A DNA stretch of 64,000 nucleotides from Populus alba (Eukaryota > Streptophyta > Magnoliopsida > Malpighiales > Salicaceae): the NCBI RefSeq assembly GCF_005239225.2, contig NC_133288.1:9368169-9432168 (forward strand). The letters run 5' to 3'. The notes beneath the pieces are model-generated. The model ran no database searches. It was not told where the DNA came from and saw only the letters and a program-made list of their open reading frames with translations. Shown here piece by piece: positions 49,724-61,129 of the stretch (positions are counted from its first letter, which is position 1; each line of letters starts with the position of its first letter). A program made the position numbers and the translations under genes.

Positions 49724-50294
49724 TTTGCTTTTGGAATGACTATATCACCTCTTTGGGAGCCGAATTTGGACAAACGGACACTGTAGATCGATCCAGAATG
49801 GTCCAAATAGTAGGGAACCGGTCTGACTTTGTTGAAATCGGGTCCGAAAATGGGTGAACCGGTCAAAAAATCACTTCTGTACGGCGGGCGGTTCGCTGGG
49901 TTGAACCGGGAATATTCTGTGGAATATTCGGGGGAATATTCTCTCGCTCGGCTCGGCTGGAACGCGGCTCGGCTCGGCGCGGAGCACGGACCGGCTGGTG
50001 GCTCGGCTGGACTCGGCTTGTGGCTCGGCTCGGCGTAAGCGGCTCGGCGCGGCTAAAATATGGCGCGCGTGTGTCTCAGTCGTCGTCTACCTCTGGGGCG
50101 CGTGGCTGCGCGTGGTCGTCTGTGCAGAATCTTCAGGCGGCGCGTGTGGATCACCGAGGTCTCCGATCAGGCTGATTCTTGCGACAGTGAGTTCGTATTG
50201 ATGAGATCTACACTGTGGAATAATCAAAACCTGTTTTTGACAACTTTGAAAATTCGGATATACCCCAAAACACTTCTGTTTTCCGACGAACGGG

Positions 50295-50306
50295 GCTCTG
50301 ATACCA
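50295..50306 (-). other. Primer-binding site, initiator tRNA-Met type
   Basis: Element-sense TGGTATCAGAGC lies two bases inside the 5' LTR. This is the standard copia site complementary to the 3' half of initiator methionine tRNA. Confidence 0.9.
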
Positions 50307-50308
50307 AT

Positions 50309-50676
50309 TGTTGGTGGGAGAAACCACTGGTGGTGGCTTTGAAACACTCAGAGGGGATAAAACACACTGTTTTATTACACAAAACCGAAGCTTACAATTA
50401 AACACAAAAGCTTAACAATACACGCCCTCTCTCTCTCTCTTTCTCTTTCAAGTGTTTCTCACAATTCTCTCCACACGAAATAACATAACTGAGCACCCTA
50501 TTTATACATAAATTCAGAATACGAAAATCTACTGTTCCAGGTGTGAAGGCGGCTGTTGACCGGCGGTGTGAAGGCGGCTGGCGGCTGCGGCTGGTGGCTG
50601 GTGGCTGGCGGCTGCGGCTGGTGGGTGGTTGCCTTCCTTGACCATCTAGGTGCTTCTAGATTGAGTTTATTCAACA
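50309..50676 (-). repeat. 5' LTR of the copia element
   Basis: 368-bp LTR, partner of 46625-46985, seven bases longer through one extra GGCTGGT unit. It begins and ends TG...CA. Confidence 0.95.
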
Positions 50677-50681
50677 TCTAT

Positions 50682-51370
50682 TACTATTGTCTCAGTATTA
50701 TTAATCGAGATTATTGTAGTCAAATAAATTAAATAAGAAAAAAAAAAGGAGATGATAGTAGGAAACAAATGTCATCACACCTCTCTCCTATGAAATTCAC
50801 TATTGTTAAACAGTCAGTATTTTGTTTATAAACTGTAACTCGAGCAATTTTCTGAGATTTTTCATATAAATTTTTAGTAATTTTAAAATTTACAACACTT
50901 GAATTAGTGATTTCTACGTAATCAACTAGAAATATGATGAATTGAGCTACATCTCAAGAGATTTGTTAAACAGTCGGTTGAAATGAAGAGATGTGGGTAC
51001 GTATACTACTAATGTTTATCTGCTAAAGTCGCATTGCATCTCTCCCATGATTTAGAACTAAGTCTCACACACATGCAACAAGTTGAAAAGGTAAGATGAT
51101 TGCTCCTGTTGCAGAGCATCAACTCATGGATCTCGTATATGCAAGGCAATTCATGAATGACGAGCACGTACAGTGGAAAAACTTGGAACCAAATTACTAG
51201 TGTGTGTTAAAAAAGGAAAGGAAACCAACTAGAAACTAACCATTGGACGTATACTTACCATGAAATTGGCTGAAAGTTGTGATGTATGCCATGCCTCACC
51301 TTACTGGTTCGGGGCATTACGTATTGGAAGGTTCAGAAAGCTCTAAAGATCTTGGATCTACAACTAAATC
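50682..51370. other. Intergenic, nothing recognised
   Basis: Spacer after the copia element without domains, RNA genes or clear repeats. Confidence 0.45.
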
Positions 51371-51376
51371 TTTTTA

Positions 51377-51640
51377 GATCTATCCACCAGGAATAGAAGC
51401 ATTGTCTATAGTTTCCTCATCGAGACTTCTGTTCTCCTCATCTTTCAAAAGTTGAAGGCCCTGAATGACACAGGGGTCATCCCAAGCCACAAAGTTTAAA
51501 AAATATGTCAAACCAAATAAAGGAAAGCATCCGTCCAAAATCTTGTCGACGGAGACCTTTTCCAGTAATCTTAGTTTCACCACCTCTAACACAGATATTA
51601 GAGGATCCTTTGAGATCTGTGTAAAGATACACTTCGCCTA
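51377..51640 (-). pseudogene. Unrecognised coding-like fragment
   Basis: The minus-strand frame ending at 51380 reads VLEVVKLRLLEKVSVDKILDG, then CFPLFGLTYFLNFVAWDDPCVIQGLQLLKDE (split here for length) and an acidic tail ending ASIPGG. Composition is protein-like, unlike nearby AT-rich frames. I cannot assign a family. It lacks a credible start or partner exons, so it may be a terminal exon remnant left after rearrangement. A real small gene cannot be excluded. Confidence 0.35.
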
Positions 51641-53130
51641 CAATATCCATTTATTCGGAGTTAACAATAAGAATAGTTGGGAGTTTTTCCTTAGCTAAGA
51701 ACTGCACGCGTCGGGTATATTTTAAAGCAATAGCAAACAATTAGCTGGTCGTGTTTAATTTCTAACCTAACCCAAAACGAAGTTGTGGTATTTACGACGC
51801 GGCGGGTTCAAACTTCAAAATATATTCTCTCCTCTACAACGACTGCATATGTTATCCACTATTCGCTCAAAGCTTGTAATGGAACTAGCTAGCTAGCAGT
51901 ATTGAGGGCTCTAGGTGAAGTCTGCAAGCCCTATTTTGTTCGATTTCTGTAGTCCAAACAGTGACCTTAAAACCTCAGAAACCTGTCACTCAAGTTTACA
52001 ATACAGTTCTATAAAACACAGATACACAACAACCCGAGACTTAGCTAGTCCGCAAAATAGCTCTCCTTCAATGGGGTATGTTCTTCTCTTTTTTCTTACA
52101 GCTTGGTCTATGGCTCCTCTACGTATGAATGGCAGATAGCTTTTGTACACTATAGCCGTTCTGGAACAGAACTCACAGTACGGTATTCATTAGTCTTTGT
52201 CTGTATGCTTGCATGTGTGTAGAGGTAGAGCTAGGATAGGATTTATGCTAGGGTGATGGGTCCCATATGGAGGAGAACTTGCAAACTGTGCACTTTTATT
52301 CAGGCCCCCAATTATTGAATTGAACCTGGTCTCTAAACTACAAATTCTTGCAAATATTAAGATGACTTTTTTATGAAAAATATTTATAATCTTGATGTAT
52401 TTTTCTATTGAAAAAATGTTTTCTTTTCAAAAAATAAACATATTTTTTATAATTTTTCTTTGAAAAAATAAAACTGATAATAATAATAAAAAATAGTTTT
52501 CTCGAGACCAAACCAACGTCTAATGAAAGCTATAGAAACAAAAACGACAATAAAGAAGGAACAATGTAACTCGACGACAACAAATTTTAGTACCTTTTTG
52601 TCCTAGCGTTAGCGTTGAATGTTACTTCCATTTAAGTCCATTAGTTCAACTCTTCTCTTGGAACTTAATTATATATTTATTGTATTCTAGAGACATCCCC
52701 ATGATGGGAAATTAATGCAATCACACTGCAAGCACCTACATAAATATAACCAAGCAATTAGACATGGTCTCCTGTAGTCTCTTAATTTCTTAAAAATATA
52801 GATTTTCATCGAACAAATATGATTTACATAGTTAATCTCTAATTATATGACTATGACTAATGTGAGGATCCAAAAGGATTGACAAGTACTTTATTTTTGT
52901 AAATAAAAAACATTGGTAATCGTAGTTGATGATTCAATACCAAGACTTCATAAATTGAAGTTTGTATATTCAAATCCTCAAATACAAAAACTCTTATTTC
53001 TATATGAATAATATAACTAAATATATATTCCTTAATATAAGAAGGACAAGATAGAGTCAACAATAAGTAGGAAATATACACACAATCAGAAATTAAAACA
53101 TAAATACAGACAGAATATTCCATTAGCATT
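51641..53130. other. Intergenic, no gene recognised
   Basis: Short open frames without motifs, and A/T tracts. Nothing supported. Confidence 0.45.
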
Positions 53131-53139
53131 TAAGCAAAC

Positions 53140-55197
53140 ATTATCGATATTTTAGTTGTCAATGGAATTATCGATGAGAAACCATTGTCCGAAAGTACAT
53201 CATTCTGTTAGCGTTTATGCGAACATTATCGATAATCCATTGTCAGAAAATACATCATTGAGGGTTTTATTTTCAGTGGTATTTCTGTCGACAATATCAA
53301 ATGATGAAGAAATATTCGTGCTCAATAATCATATTTTACCGCCCATTTTCCATCGGCCAACTAGTTTGCCAACAAAATTATTTGTCGCCTATTTCGTCAG
53401 TAAATCCTAAACATTCAAAAAAATTCTCACAAGTTTCAGAATGGATGCAAAGATACCAGTGAAATTATTGATATAATTAATAATGGAATTGCCTTTCCAT
53501 CGGTGAATTTGTGGGAGTTTTCACAAAAATTCTATGATTAGTTGTTATAACTCTAAAGCCTACAATTCTCATATAAATACACAATAACAATCAATCACAC
53601 AATTAATAAACCACAATCACAGTTCACATAACAAAAACACGTATCCAAAACAAAATGTACTTATATAAAGCTCACTTTATATTAAAATTCCTAAGATCCT
53701 AAACCAGAAGGTCCAAAAAAAAGAGAGAATGTATACTTATATTTGCACTCATCTTAGCAAAATACATCCTAGTTCTATGTTGAAGTTCTACTCTCGCTTT
53801 TGCTATTAGTTCTTCTCTTATTTTTATTCTAATATTTTGCATCTCAATAGACAAATGTTCTTGAACCCTTTTCTAGACCATTTCATCAAAGTTCTTTTAA
53901 TGCATTGTTTGAGCTGAAATGTGGTATGCCTATAGTTGAAATACTTCGGTCCACCCTCATTTTTTAGGTCGATACCATAGGCATATCATAAACTTGATTT
54001 CTGTTCGGTTCATTACCTGCAGCAACCTCCAATCACAGTTAAGGATTGTGAGGAAGATGAGTAAAATTGTAAAAGTATCTTTGCTAAATTTTACAACCAT
54101 ATTGGTATTGTTATATATATGTCTCCTACAAAAAAATAAATTATATGAGTTCTCGTATATGATAAACAAAAATTAATTACATTACATATTATTGATAAAA
54201 ATAAACATTATTACGATCATGATAACTATAAAAAGATTTACTATGAATACTTCCACTCTTGTATTGACAAACTTTTCCCTATACCCGCCCTTTTAATACG
54301 AGTTCCCCAGCTATTTTACCTGCAAATTAAGTAGTTTATTAAAAGTCTCACATATAAACACTTAACTCCAACTTCAAGAAAAAAAAAAATTACAACAAGT
54401 TCTTACTAGGTGTTTTGCATGATTGACAAACATAACCGCTTCAATGGTGAGCTTGCTCATCAGACAATAGGATTTTTTATTTGTATTTTATATACTAGAT
54501 TGGGAATGTCTTCTAAGATTGTATGATTCCATAAATTGTTGAAACAATGCCCAATTACTCTTTATGACATGTCCCAGTTTAGATCTTTTACACTTCTCAA
54601 GTTCATCAAATCTTTTAACTTCTCATTGTTGAAACAATGCCCAATTGTTGGCATTGTAACACAAATCAAGTAACCAATACAAGTTTACAATAATATTGTA
54701 TTAGTTGATTTGAACAAAAATAAAATAAAAAAATAAAAGAATCCAAGTTTACAATAATATAACATTAGTTGATTTAAACTTATCTAGTTGCATTGTGGTT
54801 TTCTCACACTCTCTTGAAAAGCGCTTCATTACTTTCGTCTCACCAAAAAAATTTCTTAATTAATTTTATACCTTAATTAGTTTTAAAATTTTAAAAATTA
54901 GTAACTCATTGTAGATATTATTTAATTATCTAACTTTGAGCTGATTTGTGAGTGAGGGCGTCTAGTTGTTGGATTTAATTAGAGGACAGAGGGCTGTTTC
55001 TGCTACTATTTTAATGAATAAAAAAAATAAATAGGGGAGAGAAGAGTAACTATCAAGTCTTAAATCATATTAAAACTGCTAATGGAATTTACATCAATAA
55101 ATTTACACTTCAACCATGCCAACAAAATTTTCAATGAATAGTGATGAAATATTTTCCGTTGGCATTTTTGTTACTATTTTTCAATTTTCTAGTAGTG
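53140..55197. mobile_element. Decayed CACTA-family element with one recognisable end
   Basis: Its right end reads TTTTCTAGTAGTG (55185-55197), i.e. CACTACTAGAAAA inwards, the plant CACTA terminus. Mutated subterminal repeats lie at both sides: ATCGATAATCCATTGTC and TCCATCGGTGAATTTGT (53150-53520), and GCCAACAAAATTTTCAATG and TTTTCCGTTGGCATTTTTG (55110-55180). The left end was not found and no frame remains. The left boundary is approximate. Confidence 0.5.
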
Positions 55198-55200
55198 ATA

Positions 55201-56908
55201 AGAATTGTTTAGAAATAGAGTAATACTTTATTTTTTTAATATATAAAAAAACTAAAGTCAAGAAAGGAAAAAAATGAACTTTCTATTAAAATACAATATT
55301 CTCCATCCCAAATTTGCTTCGAGTTTGACAAACACATTTAAGAGGTTTTTCACAATTTTCCAATGCAAGTTTTCTATCGTTTTCCATTTGAAGAAAAAAC
55401 ATGAATAATACATTTTTTTTTCTTTTATATGCAAGCATTTTTAGCAATATACATGATTAAAATTATTATTTTTTATATTTTCATATTTAGTTAGTTTTAT
55501 TAATTTAGTATTATAAATATAATATATTAAAAAAATAGTTTACAATGTACTTTTTTCATGCTAATTTTTAATTTAAATGAAATAAAATTAATATTTTATT
55601 GTTAGATTATTATGAATATAAAATATTAGTATTAATGTTATAAATTATGGTTTTGTGAAAAATAGTTATAATTTTGATGTATCTCTCTTTTTTTTCAATG
55701 AAAAAATTTGTTTTCATTTTTTAACAAATTTTTATTAGAAATGAGAAACTGAAAAAAGAAACTATAAATGGAAAAACATTTTTTTGTTTTTGTTACTGAA
55801 CATATCTTGAGAACTTATTCTTTTTCCAACATTAAATTGTTTTCAAGATTTTGAATAGAACCCTGAATTTGTGGATTTGTCCCTGCCCCTCTGTGAAAAT
55901 TTAGATGTGACATGCTCAATGGGGCTTATATATGAAACATAGAAATTATAAAAAAGAAGATTATGCTTATAAACGCACCCGATTTCACATTATACATGTA
56001 AATTATTGAGAAATATTATTCAAATTCTAGCTAGAACTCTATGGTAAGTGCTAGTCATGGTGTTAAATGAAGGAAACCATAAAAGGGAAAAGAAAAAGAA
56101 ATAGAGAAGAAAACAATGGTCTTGTACACACGCTTACAGAGTTAAAAAAAAAAATTAATTTTTTTAACTTTAAATTAATTTGTTTTAAAAAAATAAAAAA
56201 TTATTATTTTAAAACGCCTTTAAAAAAAAAAAAAAACAATATTTATCGGTCTTTCAAATACCTTTCTTATTTAAAATTTAATATAAATGGATTATGTTGT
56301 CCCTTATTAGTTCAATCATTATACCCCCATCATATCATTGCCAAATCTTTTCCTTCTGTACACAACAGCACGACATGATATGATACCCAGAAAAACCCTA
56401 GCTGAAGCACTACTGTAGCGTAGGGTGCACCAACGCTAACTTCGCTTAACCAATCATTTCAAGTCAAGGGTCCCACTGTCCATAAATCACATTCCAAACT
56501 CTCTCCTCGCAACTGTCTAGAGCACCACCATATGATCATGAATCATGATCTTGTTGTTCTTTGCTGGTAGTTGAAACTTTTGGGTTTTATTGAAGAGAGA
56601 CAATTGTGATGTTAAACTAAGGTTAGACGTTATTATATAGTATTAGTAGTCCTAAATTACCATAGCATAAAACATTATTGGAAAAATCAATAAAGCAACA
56701 CAATCACCTACTAATTAAGTACTTTGCATGACAGGTGTTAAGTTCACAAATACTAAAAGCTTTCAATAAACAAGTGCCCAGCAAGAAGACACCGCAGGAA
56801 GCACGTAAAATAGTACTAATTAATCAGTGGTGGTACCTAAGTGGAATATCATAAGAAGACTAGGATTACTTGAGGCAGCAAACTAGAGAGGGATGATGTT
56901 CAGAGACT
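55201..56908. other. Intergenic, 3' flank of WUS
   Basis: AT-rich spacer. 56390-56570 is less AT-rich but without domains or RNA genes. The last 50-100 bases should be the WUS 3' untranslated region. Confidence 0.45.
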
Positions 56909-58329
56909 TTAATAATCTTGTTGCTGGCCATTGTAGGAGTAGAGGCTAAGCTCCAAGGAAGTACGAGAAGTAGTGGCATTGCCATAATCATCAGAGCCAT
57001 ACCAGCTACTGTAATAAAAGTCTGGGTTAATGTTGTTGATGTTGAAAGAGGTACTGATGTCCTCGCCATGCATGGGAAATAGAGGAAGAGTCTCCATCTT
57101 TTCAGCGGCTTCCTGGTCTTGATCAAATACAGTATAGGAAGAACTGTAAGGGTTAATGCCACCCCGTGATCCATAGTTAATGTTGTTCATGGATTCACCA
57201 CCAGCTGGTACTGAACAGTCCTGATGAAGCAAAAGAAGAAGAAGAAGAAGGATTAATTAGGAGAAATTAAAGCCATTTGAGAGGGGGGGAAAAGAGTATA
57301 TTTGCAGTCCTTTTCTAGTCTTGTGTTTTTTGTCCCAAGTCCTGTTTACTGGAGAGGAAAATGCATGCTTAATTCAAAGAAAAAGGAACTGTGCTGTTCC
57401 AATTATTTTGCAAGGAAGCCAGAAAAGTTTCTGCCCTTTCTGTAGATGTTATTAAGGAACTTTTTTAAAGCAAAAATCTTTCTATTTCGTCTCTGCCTTT
57501 GTGATTGGAGTTTTAAGGCAAGATCTGAGTGGATGTTAGTATAAAGGTACCTAAAAATTCACACAACATACAGTATTCCACATGGGTGTAACTTTTATGT
57601 TGATTTCTTGCCATTTTAATACTTACTAGCAAAAGCATATACAAGTACACAACTTCAGCATTATCGAAAGATCTTATCAGAGGCATAAAGTCACTAACAT
57701 TTTCTGGGTCATCATTTCTTACCCAATTTTTTTTCTCTTGCATGGTTACAGATCCATATCCATAGTTATCTGCTTGCCCAACAGTAACCGCACCAGTATT
57801 TGAAGATGAAGAAGCAGAAGAAAACCCTGCAAATTATTGTCAACACAAGACGCATAAAATAAACAAAAACTCAAGTCCAGCTAGCTAGCCAAAATTAATA
57901 GCACCGCAGCGAAAAGAAAAAAGATACAAGTTAGAGAGGGAAATAACAACCAGGATTATTATTGCTACCGGAGTACTTGTAAGAGTAATAATCTTCAGGT
58001 TTCAAGGTAGTTCTTTGTTGCGTGGGGACATCATTGGTGAACCTTTTCTTCTGCCTCTCACGAGCTTTATGGTTCTGAAACCAATAAAAGACATTCTTGC
58101 CTTCAATCTTGCCGTACTTTCTAAGCCTAGCAGAGATCTGTTGAATCTCAGCTCCATTTGGGGACCTAACACCTTTGATGTAGTACAGTTCCTTCAATAT
58201 TCTTATCTGGTCAGTAGTGGGAGTCCACCTTGTACTGGTTTGCCTGCAAATAAAGTTTCCTTTGGCACCACCATTATTATCCTCATTTGGTTGTTGTTGG
58301 TTTTGGTGTTGTTGCTGTTGAGGTTCCAT
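56909..58329 (-). CDS. WUS: WUSCHEL homeobox transcription factor, three exons
   Basis: Exons 57951-58329, 57723-57826 and 56909-57220 join in frame to 264 residues. Residues ~29-98 hold the WUS-type homeodomain ([20 protein letters not shown] to [20 protein letters not shown] and RQKKRF), with the extra loop residues of the WOX class. The WUS box TLPLFPMH is at ~205-212 and a C-terminal EAR-like repressor motif SLELSL at ~249-254. WUS acts in the nucleus of organising-centre cells to keep shoot stem cells and induce CLAVATA3. The [18 protein letters not shown] N-terminal edge and the WUS box plus EAR pair separate it from WOX4/WOX5-type genes, and its gene order next to TRRAP and a WEB gene matches the Arabidopsis WUS locus. 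No disruption is visible. WOX6-like origin is the main alternative but less likely. Confidence 0.92.
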
Positions 58330-58744
58330 GATGGATTGAGAAATCAGAAAAAAAACAAGGGGAAGAGAACAAAAAAGCTAGAAGAGAGAAAGAGGAAGAG
58401 ATATAATTAGAGGTGGGGTAGGCGTGTGTGGGAGAGAGATCAGTTGTGCATGAAATAGTTGAGAGGCTGGGGTGGGGGATTGTATGGACTTGTGGGCTAT
58501 AAAAAGGGACTTTCCAAGAGAGGGCTAAGATGCACATGGGGATGAAGAGATGGAAGAGAGGATATCAGAGAAATATCTGATAGAGAAGGACTGAAGTTGA
58601 CAGTGAAGTGTTCATATGAAGAGAAGGGACAAAAAGGAGCTTAGAAAAAATAAAAATAAAAGGGGGGGGAGGGGTATCAGTGGAATTACTTGGATCAAAA
58701 GGCATGACGAGGTATGATATAATTAAAGTGAGCCAGCCAGCTTC

Positions 58745-58783
<39 letters not shown>

Positions 58784-59000
58784 TGTACATGAAATGTAGA
58801 AAATGAGGCATGAAGTGATATATTGGAAAGGAAGGAAGGAGTGAGTGAGGCTTCTGAATGAATGAATGAAAGTCATAAAATGATGTGGTGTATGTGATTT
58901 TGAGCTCATGCATGGTGGAGGTTATTAATAAGGTTATTCTTTTAATGATGATATATGATCCTCCTCTTTTACCAGGCCAGAAGATAAATATTCTTCGTAA
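58330..59000 (-). promoter_or_regulatory. WUS 5' leader and promoter with GA/CT microsatellite
   Basis: The 33-bp (GA)n run at 58748-58780 reads as a CT tract about 0.42 kb upstream of the WUS start in transcript sense. GA/CT tracts in plant promoters can bind BBR/BPC factors, which is known family behaviour and not shown here. Purine-rich stretches around 58345-58405 probably belong to the leader. The TATA position is not certain. Confidence 0.45.
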
Positions 59001-59379
59001 TTAAGGGCTCTGTTACGGGCGAAATTGTAAATGTCTTTGAACCCTTCAAGCTCAAATGGGGCCAAGCGAAGGGAAATAATGCATGGCCATACATGCAAGG
59101 AAAAAAGAGGTGTTCATATCTTAGCCTACTAGGAACTATCTTTATGTCACAATCTTTCCATTACTATATGTCTTTGCTTTTATTACCTTTATCTTAAGAT
59201 CATATCCTCTGCAAGAATTCCCGCAGGAACTTAAGCATCTAAACTGGCTTACCATAGCCTTGCGGACTGCCTAGCTAGCCAGGGGACCGCCCTCAGTTGT
59301 GTACTTATGTTCAAGTAAAAACAATTACTCTGAGTTAGCTAGTACAACCTGATCATAATAACATTTGATAGTGAGTGTC

Positions 59380-59413
<34 letters not shown>

Positions 59414-60988
59414 GCAATAAAAGAAACAGCTCGATCGGCCGGCCATTGCAAATACTAAACCTTCAGAGACTTCTCGACGCTGAAAAGGATGTTCTTGCTA
59501 GGGCAATAGTTGGAACATAACCATGATAGCTGTCTGTTTGAATCTCTTTTGATTGGGGGAACATCATAAAATCTCTCCTTCCATGCATCTTTCCTTCAGC
59601 CCCCTCCTTGATGAAGTATATAATATTCTCCAAGCCATAAAATCCTTTCTAATGAATAGCATGCATGCCGTGTAATATAAATGGTCAAAGAAACCACAGA
59701 CTCTGAAGGAAGATCTGATGAATTTTGCAGAAGAGCACACTAGCATTTCAAACAGAATTCATAATCTTTACAGGCAACATTCAAGGTGCAGTCTAATTCA
59801 AATCATATTTCTATGAATGGCCTCTTTTGTCTGTGCAGATGCATGTGATTCTGGCATGGAACCATGAACACCAGTTTTCTCAGTCAAGTCTCAAGCTATA
59901 ATTAGAGCAGTTGGTTTGTTGTCTATCCCATTCGGTACCTAGGTTGGAGGTTGTTTTTTGTAGTGTTTTTTTGTCTAAAATTACATTAAAACAATACAAA
60001 AACATTAAAAAAGCAATTTAAAATATAAAAAAAATCAAATTTTAATAGAAAAACATGCTGAATATCAATGTCAAACCGGCTAATCATGCATAACCGAGAA
60101 ATTGAATGTGAACAAGGACGTGAAGCAATAACATCAAATACAGTAACAAGTGAAGGTACATAAACTAGCTAGTAAACAATAATGGCAGCAATTGGGTTCA
60201 AAAACATTTCACCATCGCCATAGCTGCAGTCCTTGAGACCACGGATCAGCACGCCTTCCAATAATAAATGTAGGAAGACCAGTAAAGAAGGTGAGAGAGA
60301 GAGGTGTATGGGGTTTCATGGAAAAAGACCATCCTCAAAACCTCTATCATTCTTCCTTGTGTTTTCTTTCCCAAAAATAACTGAAATTCAGCATAAATAT
60401 TCGCAGTGCATGAGGCAATGGGTGTCACACTGTCATCTCCTTTTCTCTTGCGAGAATGAGACGCTTTTTCACCAGGGAAAGTTCAATCCCACGCATATAT
60501 ATTACAAAAGGGTGTGTGAAATGATTATCCTTCTGACTACAGTAAGTACCATGCAGTCTTGTCGCCTGACATTATAATACCTGCACTTATTTTTATTTAT
60601 GTTTTACTCTTTTTTTTAATTAGCATCATGTTGATACTGCACCCATGATAAAACAAAAAAAATAAAAACAAAAACAAATTGATTCAGCCTTCCTTCCGTG
60701 GAATCAAATATTACTACTGCATCTTTTAGTGTCATCAAATGAATAATCATGTGTACGTGTTTCCTTGAAATTAACCGAGAAATGATGATGATGATGATGA
60801 TGATGGAGGATAAATAAAATAGAATGGTCTTAATTTAACTCTATAGTCATTGTAGCTCACGCCTTTGTGGCACCGTGGACGCACGACTCTATATTCATGA
60901 TTAGTCTAATTAACAAAAGAACTAAAAGGATGGTGTGCACCGCCTTAAAATAATATTTATTTTAATAATATTTTTTTTTCTGATCTTT
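59001..60988. other. Distal upstream region of WUS, no gene
   Basis: Holds (TG)n(TA)n at 59380-59413, a GAT/TGATGA run near 60784-60805 and no recognised domain. Distal regulatory elements of WUS could lie here but cannot be seen from one sequence. Confidence 0.4.
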
Positions 60989-60989
60989 G

Positions 60990-61059
<70 letters not shown>
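60990..61059. repeat. (TA)n microsatellite, about 35 repeats
   Basis: Uninterrupted TA run of 70 bases, next to the CACTA copy 2. Such runs are length-variable. Confidence 0.97.
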
Positions 61060-61062
<3 letters not shown>

Positions 61063-61129
61063 CATTCTACATCAAATATTTTGAAGATTGAGCTTTATAA
61101 TTTATTATGGTTTGTTTTCTACGTAGTTA

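Larger units (their letters stand above)
46625..50676 (-). mobile_element. Ty1-copia LTR retrotransposon, RT/RNase H deleted, young
   Basis: LTRs at 46625-46985 (361 bp) and 50309-50676 (368 bp) begin TGTTG and end CAACA. They are flanked by the target duplication TCTAT at 46620-46624 and 50677-50681. By eye the LTRs differ by about four substitutions plus one 7-bp indel in a GGCTGGTGGCTGG tract, so insertion is recent. A primer-binding site and polypurine tract are in place. The single open frame covers gag, protease and integrase but lacks reverse transcriptase and RNase H. A leader of about 585 bp (49724-50308) holds GGCTCGG-type repeats (49955-50050), unusually GC-rich for this locus. Copia order (integrase before RT) fixes the superfamily. 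Confidence 0.96.

Noticed and set aside
57513..57743. Frame at the WUS intron reading through the second exon
   Set aside because: It only extends exon 2 past its GT donor at 57721-57722; splicing to 57220 restores the known WUS order.
60233..60577. 114-residue plus-strand frame upstream of the CACTA copy 2
   Set aside because: No recognisable motif, low-complexity start and no splice or conservation evidence; left unannotated as a gene.
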